Source: Charina bottae
Lineage: Eukaryota; Chordata; Lepidosauria; Squamata; Charinaidae
Direction of reading: 5' to 3'
DNA length: 64,000 nucleotides
NCBI GenBank assembly: GCA_023362775.1
Contig: JALMGJ010000004.1
Location: forward strand, 83,783,798 to 83,847,797
Shown: positions 10,546 to 20,159 of the stretch, piece after piece
Layout: each line of letters starts with the position of its first letter
Position numbering within the stretch: the first letter of the stretch is position 1
Program-made: the position numbers and the translations under genes
Notes under the pieces: model-generated
Database searches by the model: none
The model's input: only the letters and a program-made list of their open reading frames with translations
What the model was told of the DNA's origin: nothing

Positions 10546-10622
10546 ATATATCTTATTATTTATTTATTATTTAATTTTATCCCCGCCCATCTCCCCGAAT
10601 AGGGGACTCTGGGCGGTTATCT
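10546..10622 (-). mobile_element. L2-type LINE 3' tail fragment
   Basis: Plus strand runs from TTATTATTTATTTATTATTT into CCCGCCCATCTCCCC and GGACTCTGGGCGG, the exact reverse of the L2 3' end in this window. Confidence 0.75.
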
Positions 10623-12949
10623 TGTAATGCTTGCAAAGTTTCCTGTTCTAATGTAATCTGGAATGTGTATGAACACTGTTTCAATACAGCTATTTTACTC
10701 CAATAATATATTTAGTGTTATATACTAAAAAGCAGACATGTTTCATTGAGAATGTGTGCATATTTCTTTTTATAAAAAGAAAATTTATTCTCCATTTGGA
10801 GGAAAAATAAGCCATGGGTTAACACTTAAGATGAGCTTCAGATTTTATGAATGACTTTGATGGCACAGTCTTTATTCTTCAAATCCATCCTTGTCCCTGA
10901 CCTGCATTAGAGTCACAAAGATGTAATTTACAAAAAGCTTTACTAAAGCTCAATTCTACTCAGTTGAGATATTCTAAATTTGGAAGATAATTAATCCATT
11001 TCAAAGAGTTGCACCTCTCCCAAATCCATGTGAAATAATTTCCCATGAGAAATTAAATTAACCATCATTGTTATACAATATTTTATATCTGCAAATTAAC
11101 CCTTTTATTTGCTAATTACAGTCAGTTTATTTGGAGTCCTGTCCAGTAGGTGGGTTTTAGCAATGGTGACAACACATTTTGCAGTTTATACTTCAACTAT
11201 TGGGCAATAAAATAAGTACTACAGATTTATTATAAAAACAGGATCTAACGTATTCTAGTTTTTGATAATTATGCTATTAATTCATACAGATCATGTAGTG
11301 CATAATTAAAATATCATGACAGGTTTTTAAAAGTTCTTCTCTTCTTTGCTTCAGACAAAATCAATAATTTTTAAAGTATAAAAGGAAAATTTAACATTTT
11401 AAATCAAGTTACCTATCACACTATAAATTGAAACCTGCCTCTGCACAAGCATAGTTTACTGAGTATAGAGGTTTTAAACTATTGCGAAGTTCATTATTTG
11501 TCTCAGAAAGGAAAGACTTAATGTACGAATTAATAGCTATCAATCCCATGGAGGTACTGCTCCTTTTAAAAGGCCTGCCACATCAATTCAGGGACTAGTT
11601 AAATGTTCAAGCTTATAATTGAACATTTCAGAAACAGAACTTTGAAATGAATTACACTCTTAAAATACTTTGAGGACATTTCAATAGGACTCCAAGGTAC
11701 AAGCAATGTACTTATAGATTGTTAACACATTTTAAGATCATAATGGAAGATTCATGTACCCTCATTTGTAAAAGAGAACAATGGAGCTTTAATTTTTTTT
11801 AAAAAAGATAAATACAATGCTCAGATTTCATCTGAACTATATGCATGCAATGTACAAGTTCTGTTAAAAATAATAAAATCCCCATTGAGTGGTCTATTGT
11901 ATCAGAATTGAATCATGTGCACAATTAAAATGATGAGAACCGATTTATTGGGAAGTCCTCGCTAGAACTCATAGTAACCCTCAGTATTGGCTATGCTCAG
12001 TGGGAACTCTAAGTTTCCTGAATTCTGCCTGTTAACATGGATGTCTAAGGAGACATATCTTGCCACACTGTCAAGAAACATGCATAACCAAATACAGAAA
12101 TGGGGAGGACATATCTTTGGGGTCAAAGAAACTTACAGTCTTTGGGCCCATTATATTAGGTGAAAAATGACAGTGAACTATAGATGATGTCTGAGGTTGC
12201 TTTGTGCATATTACATTATATAAATGTATATAAGTCATCTGAAACTCCTAGCAAAATGACAGAGTATAACCTCATATAGAAATGTCTAGAAAGTATGAGG
12301 GAAGGGTTAATACTAATTGGTGCCACCAAGATGTTGGTGATATTGAGAGAGAGTGCACCTCAAAGAATTTATAGAAGTCAAAAAAAGTCATATAAATAGT
12401 GAGTTAGTTGACAGCCTCCAGAATGCAAAGAAATTTAACACTAGATCTCAGGGATAGTGAACAGTTACTAAATGGCAGTTGTTACTGTTATATAAGGATG
12501 AAGCCAGAAATGAGGAACTTAAAAAAACCTGAAAAAATATTAAACTGTCACCCAAGTCTTCAAAGTAAACCATGTCATTCATTGAGAAGAAACTTTCATT
12601 GTCTGGAACATTAGCAGAGTTTTCCATCACTAGTAATAAAAACTTAGTATGTGTGGGATGGGGCATAAAATCTGGTGCCCCCAAGACGTGTGATGACTGC
12701 AATTACAGAATCCCTAAAATTTAATAGGCAATAGACTCTCTACTGACATATAAGGTTATAAGAAGGGTCTTTATGACAAGTTCTACTTGTTCTTTTAATT
12801 CAAAGGTTCAGGACAGGAGAAACAAATACTGATTGACATCTTTTATTATTCACTTTATGAATTAAAAATTCCACTAACACTTTCATACAACTCTAGCTAG
12901 CCAGGGTAGGTTTACTTTCCACAAGAATCAAAACTGAACACCTGACTCC
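10623..12949. other. AT-rich unique DNA, no gene recognised
   Basis: More than 2 kb with no confident repeat, RNA gene or coding frame. Short frames at 12408-12614 and 12448-12702 (opposite strands) match no family. It is a candidate for conserved non-coding sequence only because it lacks repeats; conservation cannot be judged here. Confidence 0.45.
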
Positions 12950-13818
12950 AGGCTTGGCTGCCAGCTCGACCAGTCGAATTTCTCAGAGTGCTGGGAACTG
13001 GCTGAATTTTCCTTGCTTGCAGTGGATTGCAGAAGTTGTGGACCACTGAAGTTTTTTTTCCCCTGAAGAAGGGGAGACCAGAAGATTACTCGGGGGGCCA
13101 TTGGAATTGCCTATCCTTGTTTTTTCTCTGTAGTTTCCACCACGGAGAAAACAAGGTAAGTGCAAGGGAAATGGCCGAGAAGATATCTTGCTCTCGCAGG
13201 GAAAACAAGTCTCTTTGAAGAGACACAAGAGCGTACAGCCGCTTTTAGATCACTTTAGGAAATTATTTTTTTTAGATTAGGAACTTTTTTGATATCTAAG
13301 ATCTATTTTTTGGACTTTGTTTTAAAATGTTGGCTGGTTTTGTGCTTTCTTTGTTTTGACTGATTCTGGTGGAAGCTTGATGGACTCTATATTTGCAACA
13401 TAATGAAACGTCTGCATTTTTTTTTTACTTTTCTTTTGTATTAGAGGGATTTAAGAGATTTAAGAGTAATTCTTCGCTTGATAAACTAAATGACTATTCA
13501 TTTTTTGAGAAACTCTTTGTTTGGATTAAGCAGCTTGCAGCTTGAAGAACAAAAACACAGGGTAACATGTTTTTTTCTTTTCTTCTTTTTCTACATTCTC
13601 CCTGGTTGGATTCTGTTTCACTTGGAATATATTTTTTATTTCTCCTTCCATAAACTGTTTAAAATATTATTCTCTCCTGTATTTTGGATTATTGGAACTC
13701 TCTTTTTTCTTTTAACTTTAAAAAAAAAAACGTTTTGCTTAATAGATCCTGCTGGTAGTATTCCATGGATAGATTACATGACTATTGTTTTGACTAGAAG
13801 GGTTGTTATTTTAATTTG
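12950..13818 (+). mobile_element. Possible LINE-1 5' region
   Basis: The segment holds a GC-richer start with GGAAATGGCCGAGAAG near 13166, reminiscent of L1 5' ends, followed by T-rich DNA with CTTGATAAACTAAATGAC near 13477. It is cut off by the BovB insertion at 13819. No ORF1 motif is visible. An LTR remnant is an alternative. Confidence 0.3.
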
Positions 13819-14812
13819 AAGAAACCTGTATGTGGGTCAAGAATCAACAGTTAGAACCGGACATGGAACAACCAACTGGTTCAAAATTGGGAAAGGAGTA
13901 TGACAAGACTGTATATTATCACCCTGCTTATTTAACTTATATGCAGAGTACATCATGAGAGATGCTGGGCTGGATGAATCACAAGCCGGAGTTAAGATTG
14001 CCGGGAGAAATATCAACAACCTCAGATATGCAGATGATACCACCCTAATGGCAGAAAGTGAAGAGGAACTAAAGAGCCTCTTGATGAGGGTGAAAGAGGA
14101 GAGTGCAAAAGCTGGCTTGAAATTCAACATTAAAAAAACTCAGATCATGGCATCTGGTCCCATCACTTCCTGACAAATAGAAGGGGAAGAAATGAAAGCA
14201 GTGACAGATTTTATTTTCTTGGGCTCCAAGATCACCGCAGATGGTGACTGCAGCCATGAAATTAAAAGACGCTTACTCCTTGGGAGGAAGGCTATGGCAA
14301 ACCTAGACAGCATATTAAAAAACAAGAACATCACCTTGCCGACAAAGGTCCGTATAGTTAAAGCTATGGTTTTTCCAGTAGTAATGTATGGCTGTGAGAG
14401 TTGGACCATAAGGAAGGCTGAGCACTGAAGAATTGATGCTTTTGAGCTGTGGTGCTGGAGAAGACTCTTAAGAGTCCCTTGGAGTGCACAGAGGTCAAAT
14501 CAGTCAATCCTAAAGGAAATCAACCCTGACTGCTCATTGGAAGGACAGATACTGAAGCTGAAGCTCAAATACTTTGGCCACCTAATGCGAAGAGAGGACT
14601 CACTGGAAAAGACCCTGATGCTGGGAAAGACTGAAGGCAAAAGGAGAAGGGGACGGCAGAGGATGAGATGGTTAGATAGCATCACCGATGTAACGAAAAT
14701 GAATTTGAGTAAACTCTGGGAGACAGTGGAGGACAGGAAGGCCTGGCGTGCTATGGTCCTTGAGGTCATGAAGAGTCGGACATGACTAAATGACTGAACA
14801 ACAACAAAGCCC
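13819..14812 (+). mobile_element. BovB LINE copy A (RTE clade), 5'-truncated, with stops
   Basis: Encodes the second half of BovB RT. After a broken TGA where other copies read GVRQGC come SPCLFNLYAEYIM, NNLRYADDTTLM (catalytic YADD), LGSKITADGDCSHEIKRR, PVVMYGCESWT and LEGQILKLKLKYFGHLMRRE. Stops interrupt it near 14172 (a Trp codon turned TGA) and 14428 (an Arg CGA turned TGA), typical of CpG decay after insertion. It ends with GAGTCGGACATGACTAAATG then AACAACAAC. No target duplication was recognised. It abuts the minus-strand Penelope piece. Confidence 0.95.
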
Positions 14813-14911
14813 AATCCTCCCCTTTCCTTCACATCTTGTAGTACCTTACATTTAACTTGTGGTCTGTGGCTTGAATCATGTCAACTGGATTTCTATTTTC
14901 TCAGTAGAAAT

Positions 14912-14942
14912 GTTTCACTCCCTATCCAAGGAGCTTCTTCAG
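14912..14942 (-). ncRNA. Hammerhead-like core in Penelope P1 3' region (candidate)
   Basis: Minus strand reads CTGAAGA, then GCTCCT, a short loop, GGGAGT and GAAAC. The two arms pair over six positions, counting G-U pairs, as helix II of a hammerhead ribozyme would. CUGANGA and GAAA are the two conserved boxes. Penelope-like elements are known to carry hammerheads. I could not see a clear helix III, so this is only a candidate. Confidence 0.35.
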
Positions 14943-15042
14943 TCTGAGTAAAGTTAGTAAGGGAATCCTTAAATATGTTTCTAGTGTGGCTGTGTGACCT
15001 TCCACCTGGGGCTAGGTCATGGTTATTTTGAGATGTTTATTT

Positions 15043-15672
15043 CTAAGTCCCTTTATCATCTAAAGGAGGATCGTTAAGATTACCCTGCTGCTGTTGAGCT
15101 TGCGAAATGGTCTTAATCTTCCTAGGCACAGAAGACAAAGCAGGAAGGAAGATAGGGGAAAGGTTGTGCCTGAGGCCCCCAACTCTATTCAAGGAAGGAT
15201 TTTCCAAGTTGGCATAAATGGATTCCTTGACCCCTCTCTCAAACCACCTATCTTCTCTGTCTAAAATGTGAACATTAATGTCCTCAAATGAGTGTCCTTT
15301 TTCCTTTAGATGAAGATAAACTGCTGACTCTGGTCCTGTGTTGTTACTTCTCCTGTGTTGGGCCATCCTCCTGTACAAAGGTTGTTTGGTTTCTCCAATG
15401 TAGAGTTCAGAGCACTCCTCACTGCACTGGATTGCATACACTACTTTGCTTTCCTTGTGTTTTGGAGTTTGATCTTTGGGGTGTACAAGCCTCTGTCTCA
15501 GTGTGTTGGTGGGTTTGAAATATACAGGTATGTGGTGTTTGCCAAATATCCGTTTTATCTTTTCAGACACGCCAGCCATGTAAGGAATGACCAGGTTCTT
15601 CCGTTTACTCTGAGTCTCATCCCTATCTGTCGCTGTTTTAGGTCTGGTAGACTTAGACTTAGACTGTTCCAC
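15043..15672 (-). pseudogene. Penelope-like GIY-YIG endonuclease region (209 codons open, truncated)
   Basis: The frame begins inside the element, so the Met is incidental. Around residues 75-95 is YAIQCSEECSELYIGETKQPLYRRMAQHR: the GIY-like and YIG motifs with a downstream Arg, as in Penelope-type GIY-YIG nucleases, which nick DNA for insertion. A His (LKEKGHSF) and Glu (RGVKESIYA) follow in the usual order. Cys at positions 80 and 84 could suit the zinc-finger-like part reported in this group. The frame is uninterrupted to its natural stop despite loss of the RT domain, suggesting a fairly recent truncated copy. Confidence 0.85.
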
Positions 15673-15740
15673 CTGGATGACTGAGAACCTTCATCAACAT
15701 TTAACTTGTGGCTTTTTCCCCTTGCCATACAAATTTAGAT

Positions 15741-16588
15741 ACAGTATATCCTTGTTGTTTATTCGTTCAGTCACTTACAACTCTTCGTGACTTCATGGAC
15801 CAGCCCACACCAGAGCTTCCTGTCAGCCGTTGCCATCCCCAGCTCCCCCACGGTCGAGTCTGTCACCTCCAGAATATCATCCATCCATCTTGCCCTTGGT
15901 CGGCCCCTCTCCCTTTTGCCTTCCACCTTCCCTCACATCAGCATCTTCTCCAGGGTATCGTGTCTTCTCATTATGTTGCCAAAGTACTTCAGTCTTGCCT
16001 TTAATATCATTCCCTCAAGTGAGAAGTCTGGCTTTATTTCCTGGAGTATTGACTGGTTTGATCTTCTTGCAGTCCAAGGCACTCTCAGAATTTTCCTCCA
16101 ACACCACAGTTCAAAAGAATCTATCTTCCTTCACTCAGCCTTCCTTATGGTCCATCCATAAGGTAACTACGGGGAATACCATTGCTTTGACTATGCGGAT
16201 CTTTGTTGTCAGTGTGATGTCTCTGCTCTTAACTATGTTATCAAGATTTGTCATTGCTCTCCTCTCAAGAATTAGACGTCTTCTGATTTCCTGGCTGCAG
16301 TCAGTGTCTGCAGTAATCCTTTCACCTAGAAATACAAATTCTGTCACTGCCTCCACTTTTTCTCCCTCTATTTGCCAGGTATCAATCAAGCTGGTTGCCA
16401 TAATCTTGGTTTTTTTGAGGTTTAACTGCAACCCAACTTTTGCACTTTCTTATTTCACCTTCCTCATAAGGCTCCTCAGCTCCTCCTTGCTTTCAGCCAT
16501 CAAAGTGGTATCATCTGCATATCTGAGATTGTTAATGTTTCTTCCAGCGATTTTAATTCCAGCCTTGACAGTATATCCTACCATTGTT
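15741..16588 (-). mobile_element. BovB LINE copy B, minus strand, more diverged
   Basis: Minus-strand frame 16431-16135 reads NLKKTKIMATSLIDTWQIEGE, TEFVFLGERITADTDCSQEIRRRL and KIRIVKAMVFPVV, homologous to the BovB C-terminal RT but only moderately similar to copies A, C and D. The plus strand at 15748-15790 shows the reversed 3' end (TTGTTTATTCGTTCAGTCAC). The coding region continues upstream to about 16588, where L1 DNA begins. It is older than, or a different subfamily from, the other BovB copies. Confidence 0.88.
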
Positions 16589-16589
16589 T

Positions 16590-17015
16590 AAATGGTAGAT
16601 CAGTTGTCAAAACAGCTACTGTCTGAAACAAAAATAACATTCTAGGTAAAACATTCATCTTAATCACAGAAATTCTATCCAACAATGACAATTGTAATTT
16701 TTCCCATCTTAACATATCTCTTTTAACTTCATTCCATTTCTTAACATAAGTATTTTGAAATAACATATAATTCATATTTGTCATAATAATCCCCAAGTAT
16801 TTTTCCTTCTCAATCTTAAAACCTGTTTTATTCATCAATTCTGTTTGATCTTGTATTTTCATATTTTTGTTAATTTTTTTGTCTTCTGTTTATTAATCTT
16901 TAAGACTGCTAATGCCCCAAATTCCTTTTATCTACTCATTAAAAGTTCAGTTCTGTTTATAGGTTCTGCCCAAAGCAAAACCAAGTCAAGAGCAAGAGAA
17001 CCAAACCTCATTTCT
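16590..17015 (-). mobile_element. L1 fragment (RT, minus strand)
   Basis: Minus-strand frame 16862-16578 reads NKTGFKIEKEKYLGIIMTNMN then VKKWNEVKRDMLRWEKLQLSLLDRISVIKMNVLPRMLFLFQ, the post-catalytic part of L1 ORF2 RT. Upstream DNA to about 17010 corresponds to the stretch just after the FADD catalytic box in the L1 copy at 22190-22330. The 5' half of the element is missing on this side. Confidence 0.85.
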
Positions 17016-17019
17016 TAAC

Positions 17020-18385
17020 CACTTTTGGATGTAATTAATTTAGAGCTAAACAGAGATTTTCTGAGTGGCAGGATAAGATTGCACTTGGTGAGTTATTATT
17101 TTTTCTGGATTACAATGAAATAAAAAAATAAGACTTAAAAACTTTTGGCAAAAAACTTAACAAGGAATCAATGTAAGAAAGTATACAATGGATAAGGGGG
17201 ATAGTTGTTTTGAAAGATATACATTTTTTTGTGAAAGTGCTTTTGAAAAAAAAATTGGAATTAAGTTAGACAAATGAACTGGACCTTCATGGGAATTTGT
17301 TGTTTTTGTTTTTTATTACTAAAGATTGCAGACAATTGGTGGATTTTAGAAAACAAAAGATAAAGGTAATATGAGCCAGACTGTGATGCTGACTGTAACT
17401 ATAGAGTGCCATTTGGGATGAAAGTATTAAAGGTACAGGAAGACAAAGAAGAAGAAAAAAACAAGGGGAAAATTTGCCTTTTCTTTTCCCCCTGTTTAAG
17501 ACACTTTCAATTTTGGATTATAATATCATAATGGTAGTCACCAGAAAAGAAGAAAGAATGGAGAAGAGAATCGCTATAGCAACCTATAGAGAGAGGAATT
17601 ACACCAGATTTGCTTCAGAAATTATTTGAGCAATGATAATGAACTAAGCACTACAGATATTGATTTTTCTAAAAATTTTGCTTGATTATTGATCACAAAT
17701 TTTTAACGTGGAATATACGTAAATGGAGCAAAATCTCAAAATAAAAAAACAATTATTTGAAAAAATTTAAACACATATAATTTGCCTACAAGAAACATAT
17801 ATTAGAAAAAAGGACATAAAATATTTGATTTATAAAAATTTTGGTGAAGAATTTATTTCACCAGGAAAGAAGGAAAGAAGGAAGGAAGGAAGGAAGGAAG
17901 GAAGGAAGGAAGGAAGGAAGGAAGGAAGGAAGGAAGGAAGGAAGGAAGGAAAGAAAAAGGGAAAGGGAAAGGGAAAGGGAAAGGGAAAGGGAAAGGGAAA
18001 GGGAAAGGGGAAGGGAAAGGGGAAGGGAAGGGAAGGGAAGGGAAGGGAAGGGAAGGGAAGGGAAGGGAAGGGAAGGGAAGGGAAGGAAAGGAAAGGAAAG
18101 GAAAGGAAAGGAAAGGAAAGGAAAGGAAAGGAAAGGAAAGGAAAGGAAAGGAAGAAATGGGGTTGTTTTGCATATAAATCCCCAACTAAAACCTGGAACT
18201 TGTATTGATGAGCATGGTAGATTTGTTGGGTGGAATTTAATATGCATGGGACTAAGACTTTGATATGGGGAATTTATGCCTCAAATAAAGACAAAGCATT
18301 GTTTTATAAATGACTTATGGAGAGATTAATAGGATTTTACCTATGAAAATTGGTGTTCGATGAGTGATTGGAATGGAGTGATACA
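17020..18385 (+). mobile_element. L1 fragment (ORF1 end and endonuclease start), plus strand
   Basis: 17700-17870 and 18155-18385 correspond to the start of L1 ORF2, the apurinic endonuclease. CCTACAAGAAACATATATTAG matches the CLQETHI-type box, ATTTGATTTATAAAAATTTTGG and GGGGTTGTTTTGCATATAAA match the L1 at 45180-45280, and TGGAATGGAGTG at 18370 matches the GDWNGV box. Upstream A-rich DNA is the inter-ORF and ORF1 end. The frame is interrupted by a large GGAA microsatellite and cut off by the Penelope insertion near 18386. Confidence 0.75.
17865..18153. repeat. Compound purine microsatellite (GGAA)n/(GGGAAA)n/(GGGAA)n/(GGAAA)n
   Basis: Four blocks in order: AAGG tetramers (about 17868-17950), GGGAAA hexamers (to about 18015), GGGAA pentamers (to about 18085) and GGAAA pentamers (to 18153). 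It sits within the L1 endonuclease segment, so it grew from an A-rich stretch of L1 sequence. Long open frames on both strands here are artefacts. Confidence 0.97.
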
Positions 18386-18420
18386 AAGGGTCTGAGTGCA
18401 GGGAGCATCCCTGAGATGGG

Positions 18421-19983
18421 ATGCATCCCAACATACTACAACGTATTTGCAAGACAGAAGCTCTCTCACCTAGAGTATACGGACTCCCCAAAATCCACAA
18501 AGACTCTATCCCACTTAGACCCATTGTAAGTGCCATTGGCTCCCCGACATATGAATTATCCAAACATTTGGCAACCCTTTTACAGACCCACATCGGACAG
18601 ACTCCATCCCACATCAAAGACTCAGGACACTTCATCAACAAAATCAGCACCCTAAAACTCAACCACACAGACAAACTGGTCAGCTTTGACGTGGTCTCCC
18701 TGTTTACCAAGGTGCCAGTAAGGGACACCCTGGCACTCATCAAGCAAATCTTCCCAGAAGACATTACAGCTTTATTTCAACACTGCCTAACAACTAGTTA
18801 CTTTCAATGGGAAAATGAGTTCTACGAACAGATGGATGGCATTGCCATGGGAAGCCCCCTGAGCCCAGTCATAGCAAACTTTTACATGGAACACTTTGAA
18901 AAACAGGCTTTGGAATCGGCACCCATTACACCAACAGTCTGGTTCCGGTTCGTGGATGACACCTTCGCAATTTGGAGTCATACTGAAGAAGAACTGGAGA
19001 CATTTCTGGACCACCTAAACGGCATCCACCCCAATATACAATTCACTATGGAAAAAGAAACTGATGGCAAACTTCCATTTTTAGATACACTGGTCATACG
19101 CAATCCGGACCTCAAACTAGGACACAAAGTATACAGAAAACCCACCCATACAGACCGGTATCTACACAAAAATTCCAATCACCACCCACGACAAAAGAGA
19201 GGCATGATCAAAACCTTGGTGGATCGTGCTAATCGAAACTGTGAAACCCAATTTCTCAACAATGAACTTAACCATCTGAATTGGGTCCTACAGGCAAATG
19301 GCTATTCCAAGAATGAAATAAAAAGAGCCATCAAACCAAGAGAACAACATCCAACTGAAGAAAAACAGCCCCCCACAAACAAAGTATTCCTGCCCTACAT
19401 CAAAGGAGTCACTGACCGCATGGGAAAACTGATGGAAAAACACAACTTTCAAACAGTCTTCAGACCCACCAGAAAAATACAACAAATGCTAAAATCAGCA
19501 AAAGACAAAAGGGACCCCCGCACCGCTGCAGGAGTATACCGCATACCATGCAGCTGTGGACAAGTATACATCGGAACCACAAAACGAAGCATTCACACCA
19601 GGATAAAAGTACACGAAAGACACTGCAGACTACAGGAACCGGAAAAATCTTCAGTAGCTGAACATGCTCTCAAGCAAACGGGACACAAAATCCTATTTGA
19701 AAACACAGAAATACTGGACAACACCAAAAGCCACTACACCAGATTATATAGAGAAGCCATTGAAATTCACAAACACCAGCACAGTTACAATAAAAAAGAA
19801 GAAAGTTTAAAAATTAGCAAAACCTGGCTACCAGTCCTGAAAAACACAGCCTGCAAAAGGTCAACGAACTCAGTCCAACCACCAGGACATGGGAATACTT
19901 CTCACAATGAACATGCTAATCACGCTCATCAGCCACTCGTTAACATTTCAACACAACAAAAAACCCCACCTAATCTCCTATAA
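18421..19983 (+). CDS. Penelope-like RT with GIY-YIG endonuclease (5'-truncated frame)
   Basis: The frame is open upstream, so Met-1 is only the first in-frame ATG. RT landmarks are: RVYGLPKIHK near residue 18, LVSFDVVSLFTKVP near 82-95 (first catalytic Asp), MDGIAMGSPLSPVIANFYMEHFE near 137-160, and FRFVDDTFAIW near 172-182, an FVDD version of the catalytic YxDD box. LPFLDTLV near 215 follows. The GIY-YIG part near 370-385 reads GVYRIPC, CGQVYIGTTKRS. The downstream REAIEI segment holds the expected catalytic Glu. Such proteins prime reverse transcription at nicked chromosomal DNA. Loss of the N-terminus makes autonomous mobility unlikely. The subfamily could be Neptune- or Poseidon-like; I cannot decide. 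Confidence 0.9.
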   Translation: MHPNILQRICKTEALSPRVYGLPKIHKDSIPLRPIVSAIGSPTYELSKHLATLLQTHIGQTPSHIKDSGHFINKISTLKLNHTDKLVSFDVVSLFTKVPVRDTLALIKQIFPEDITALFQHCLTTSYFQWENEFYEQMDGIAMGSPLSPVIANFYMEHFEKQALESAPITPTVWFRFVDDTFAIWSHTEEELETFLDHLNGIHPNIQFTMEKETDGKLPFLDTLVIRNPDLKLGHKVYRKPTHTDRYLHKNSNHHPRQKRGMIKTLVDRANRNCETQFLNNELNHLNWVLQANGYSKNEIKRAIKPREQHPTEEKQPPTNKVFLPYIKGVTDRMGKLMEKHNFQTVFRPTRKIQQMLKSAKDKRDPRTAAGVYRIPCSCGQVYIGTTKRSIHTRIKVHERHCRLQEPEKSSVAEHALKQTGHKILFENTEILDNTKSHYTRLYREAIEIHKHQHSYNKKEESLKISKTWLPVLKNTACKRSTNSVQPPGHGNTSHNEHANHAHQPLVNISTQQKTPPNLL

Positions 19984-20056
19984 TTTAGCTCTATAAATAG
20001 AACATTGCCACTCTACCTGGGCACAGAGATTTTGCTTCTATCTGTGCTCCTGCCCT

Positions 20057-20088
20057 CTGAAGATGCTGGCCACAGATGCTGGCAAAAC
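20057..20088 (+). ncRNA. Hammerhead-like core in Penelope P2 3' region (candidate)
   Basis: CTGAAGA (20057-20063) is followed by GCTGGC, a short loop, GCTGGC and AAAAC (20084-20088). The arms pair through two G-U pairs. AAAAC replaces the expected GAAAC, which a CpG decay event (CGAAA to CAAAA) would explain. Same layout as 14912-14942 and 58767-58797 although the element family is different. Helix III is not evident. Confidence 0.35.
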
Positions 20089-20159
20089 GTTAGGAACCAC
20101 AACTTCCAGAACACGGCCACACAGCCCGGAAGACCCACAACAGCTATTATACTTTTATA

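Larger units (their letters stand above)
14865..15700 (-). mobile_element. Penelope-like element fragment (GIY-YIG end), family P1
   Basis: Minus-strand 3' part of a Penelope-like element. It carries the linker and GIY-YIG endonuclease frame at 15672-15043 and then a 3' untranslated end reaching about 14865. The same family appears at 55185-55509 and 58688-58885, where GLRHNLSPIYHAALS-like codons and GATGACTGAGAATCTTCAT recur. The reverse transcriptase part is missing, so the copy is dead. Confidence 0.88.
18386..20153 (+). mobile_element. Penelope-like element, family P2, 5'-truncated with intact 3' two-thirds
   Basis: Inserted in, or next to, the L1 endonuclease segment. It holds a single uninterrupted 520-codon frame with most of the RT, a linker and the GIY-YIG domain, followed by about 170 bp of 3' sequence ending with CACACAGCCCGGAAGACCCA, which is typical of the family. 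The N-terminal part of the usual roughly 700-900-residue protein is missing. The absence of stops or frameshifts across 1.5 kb makes it the best-preserved retroelement frame in the window. Confidence 0.92.
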
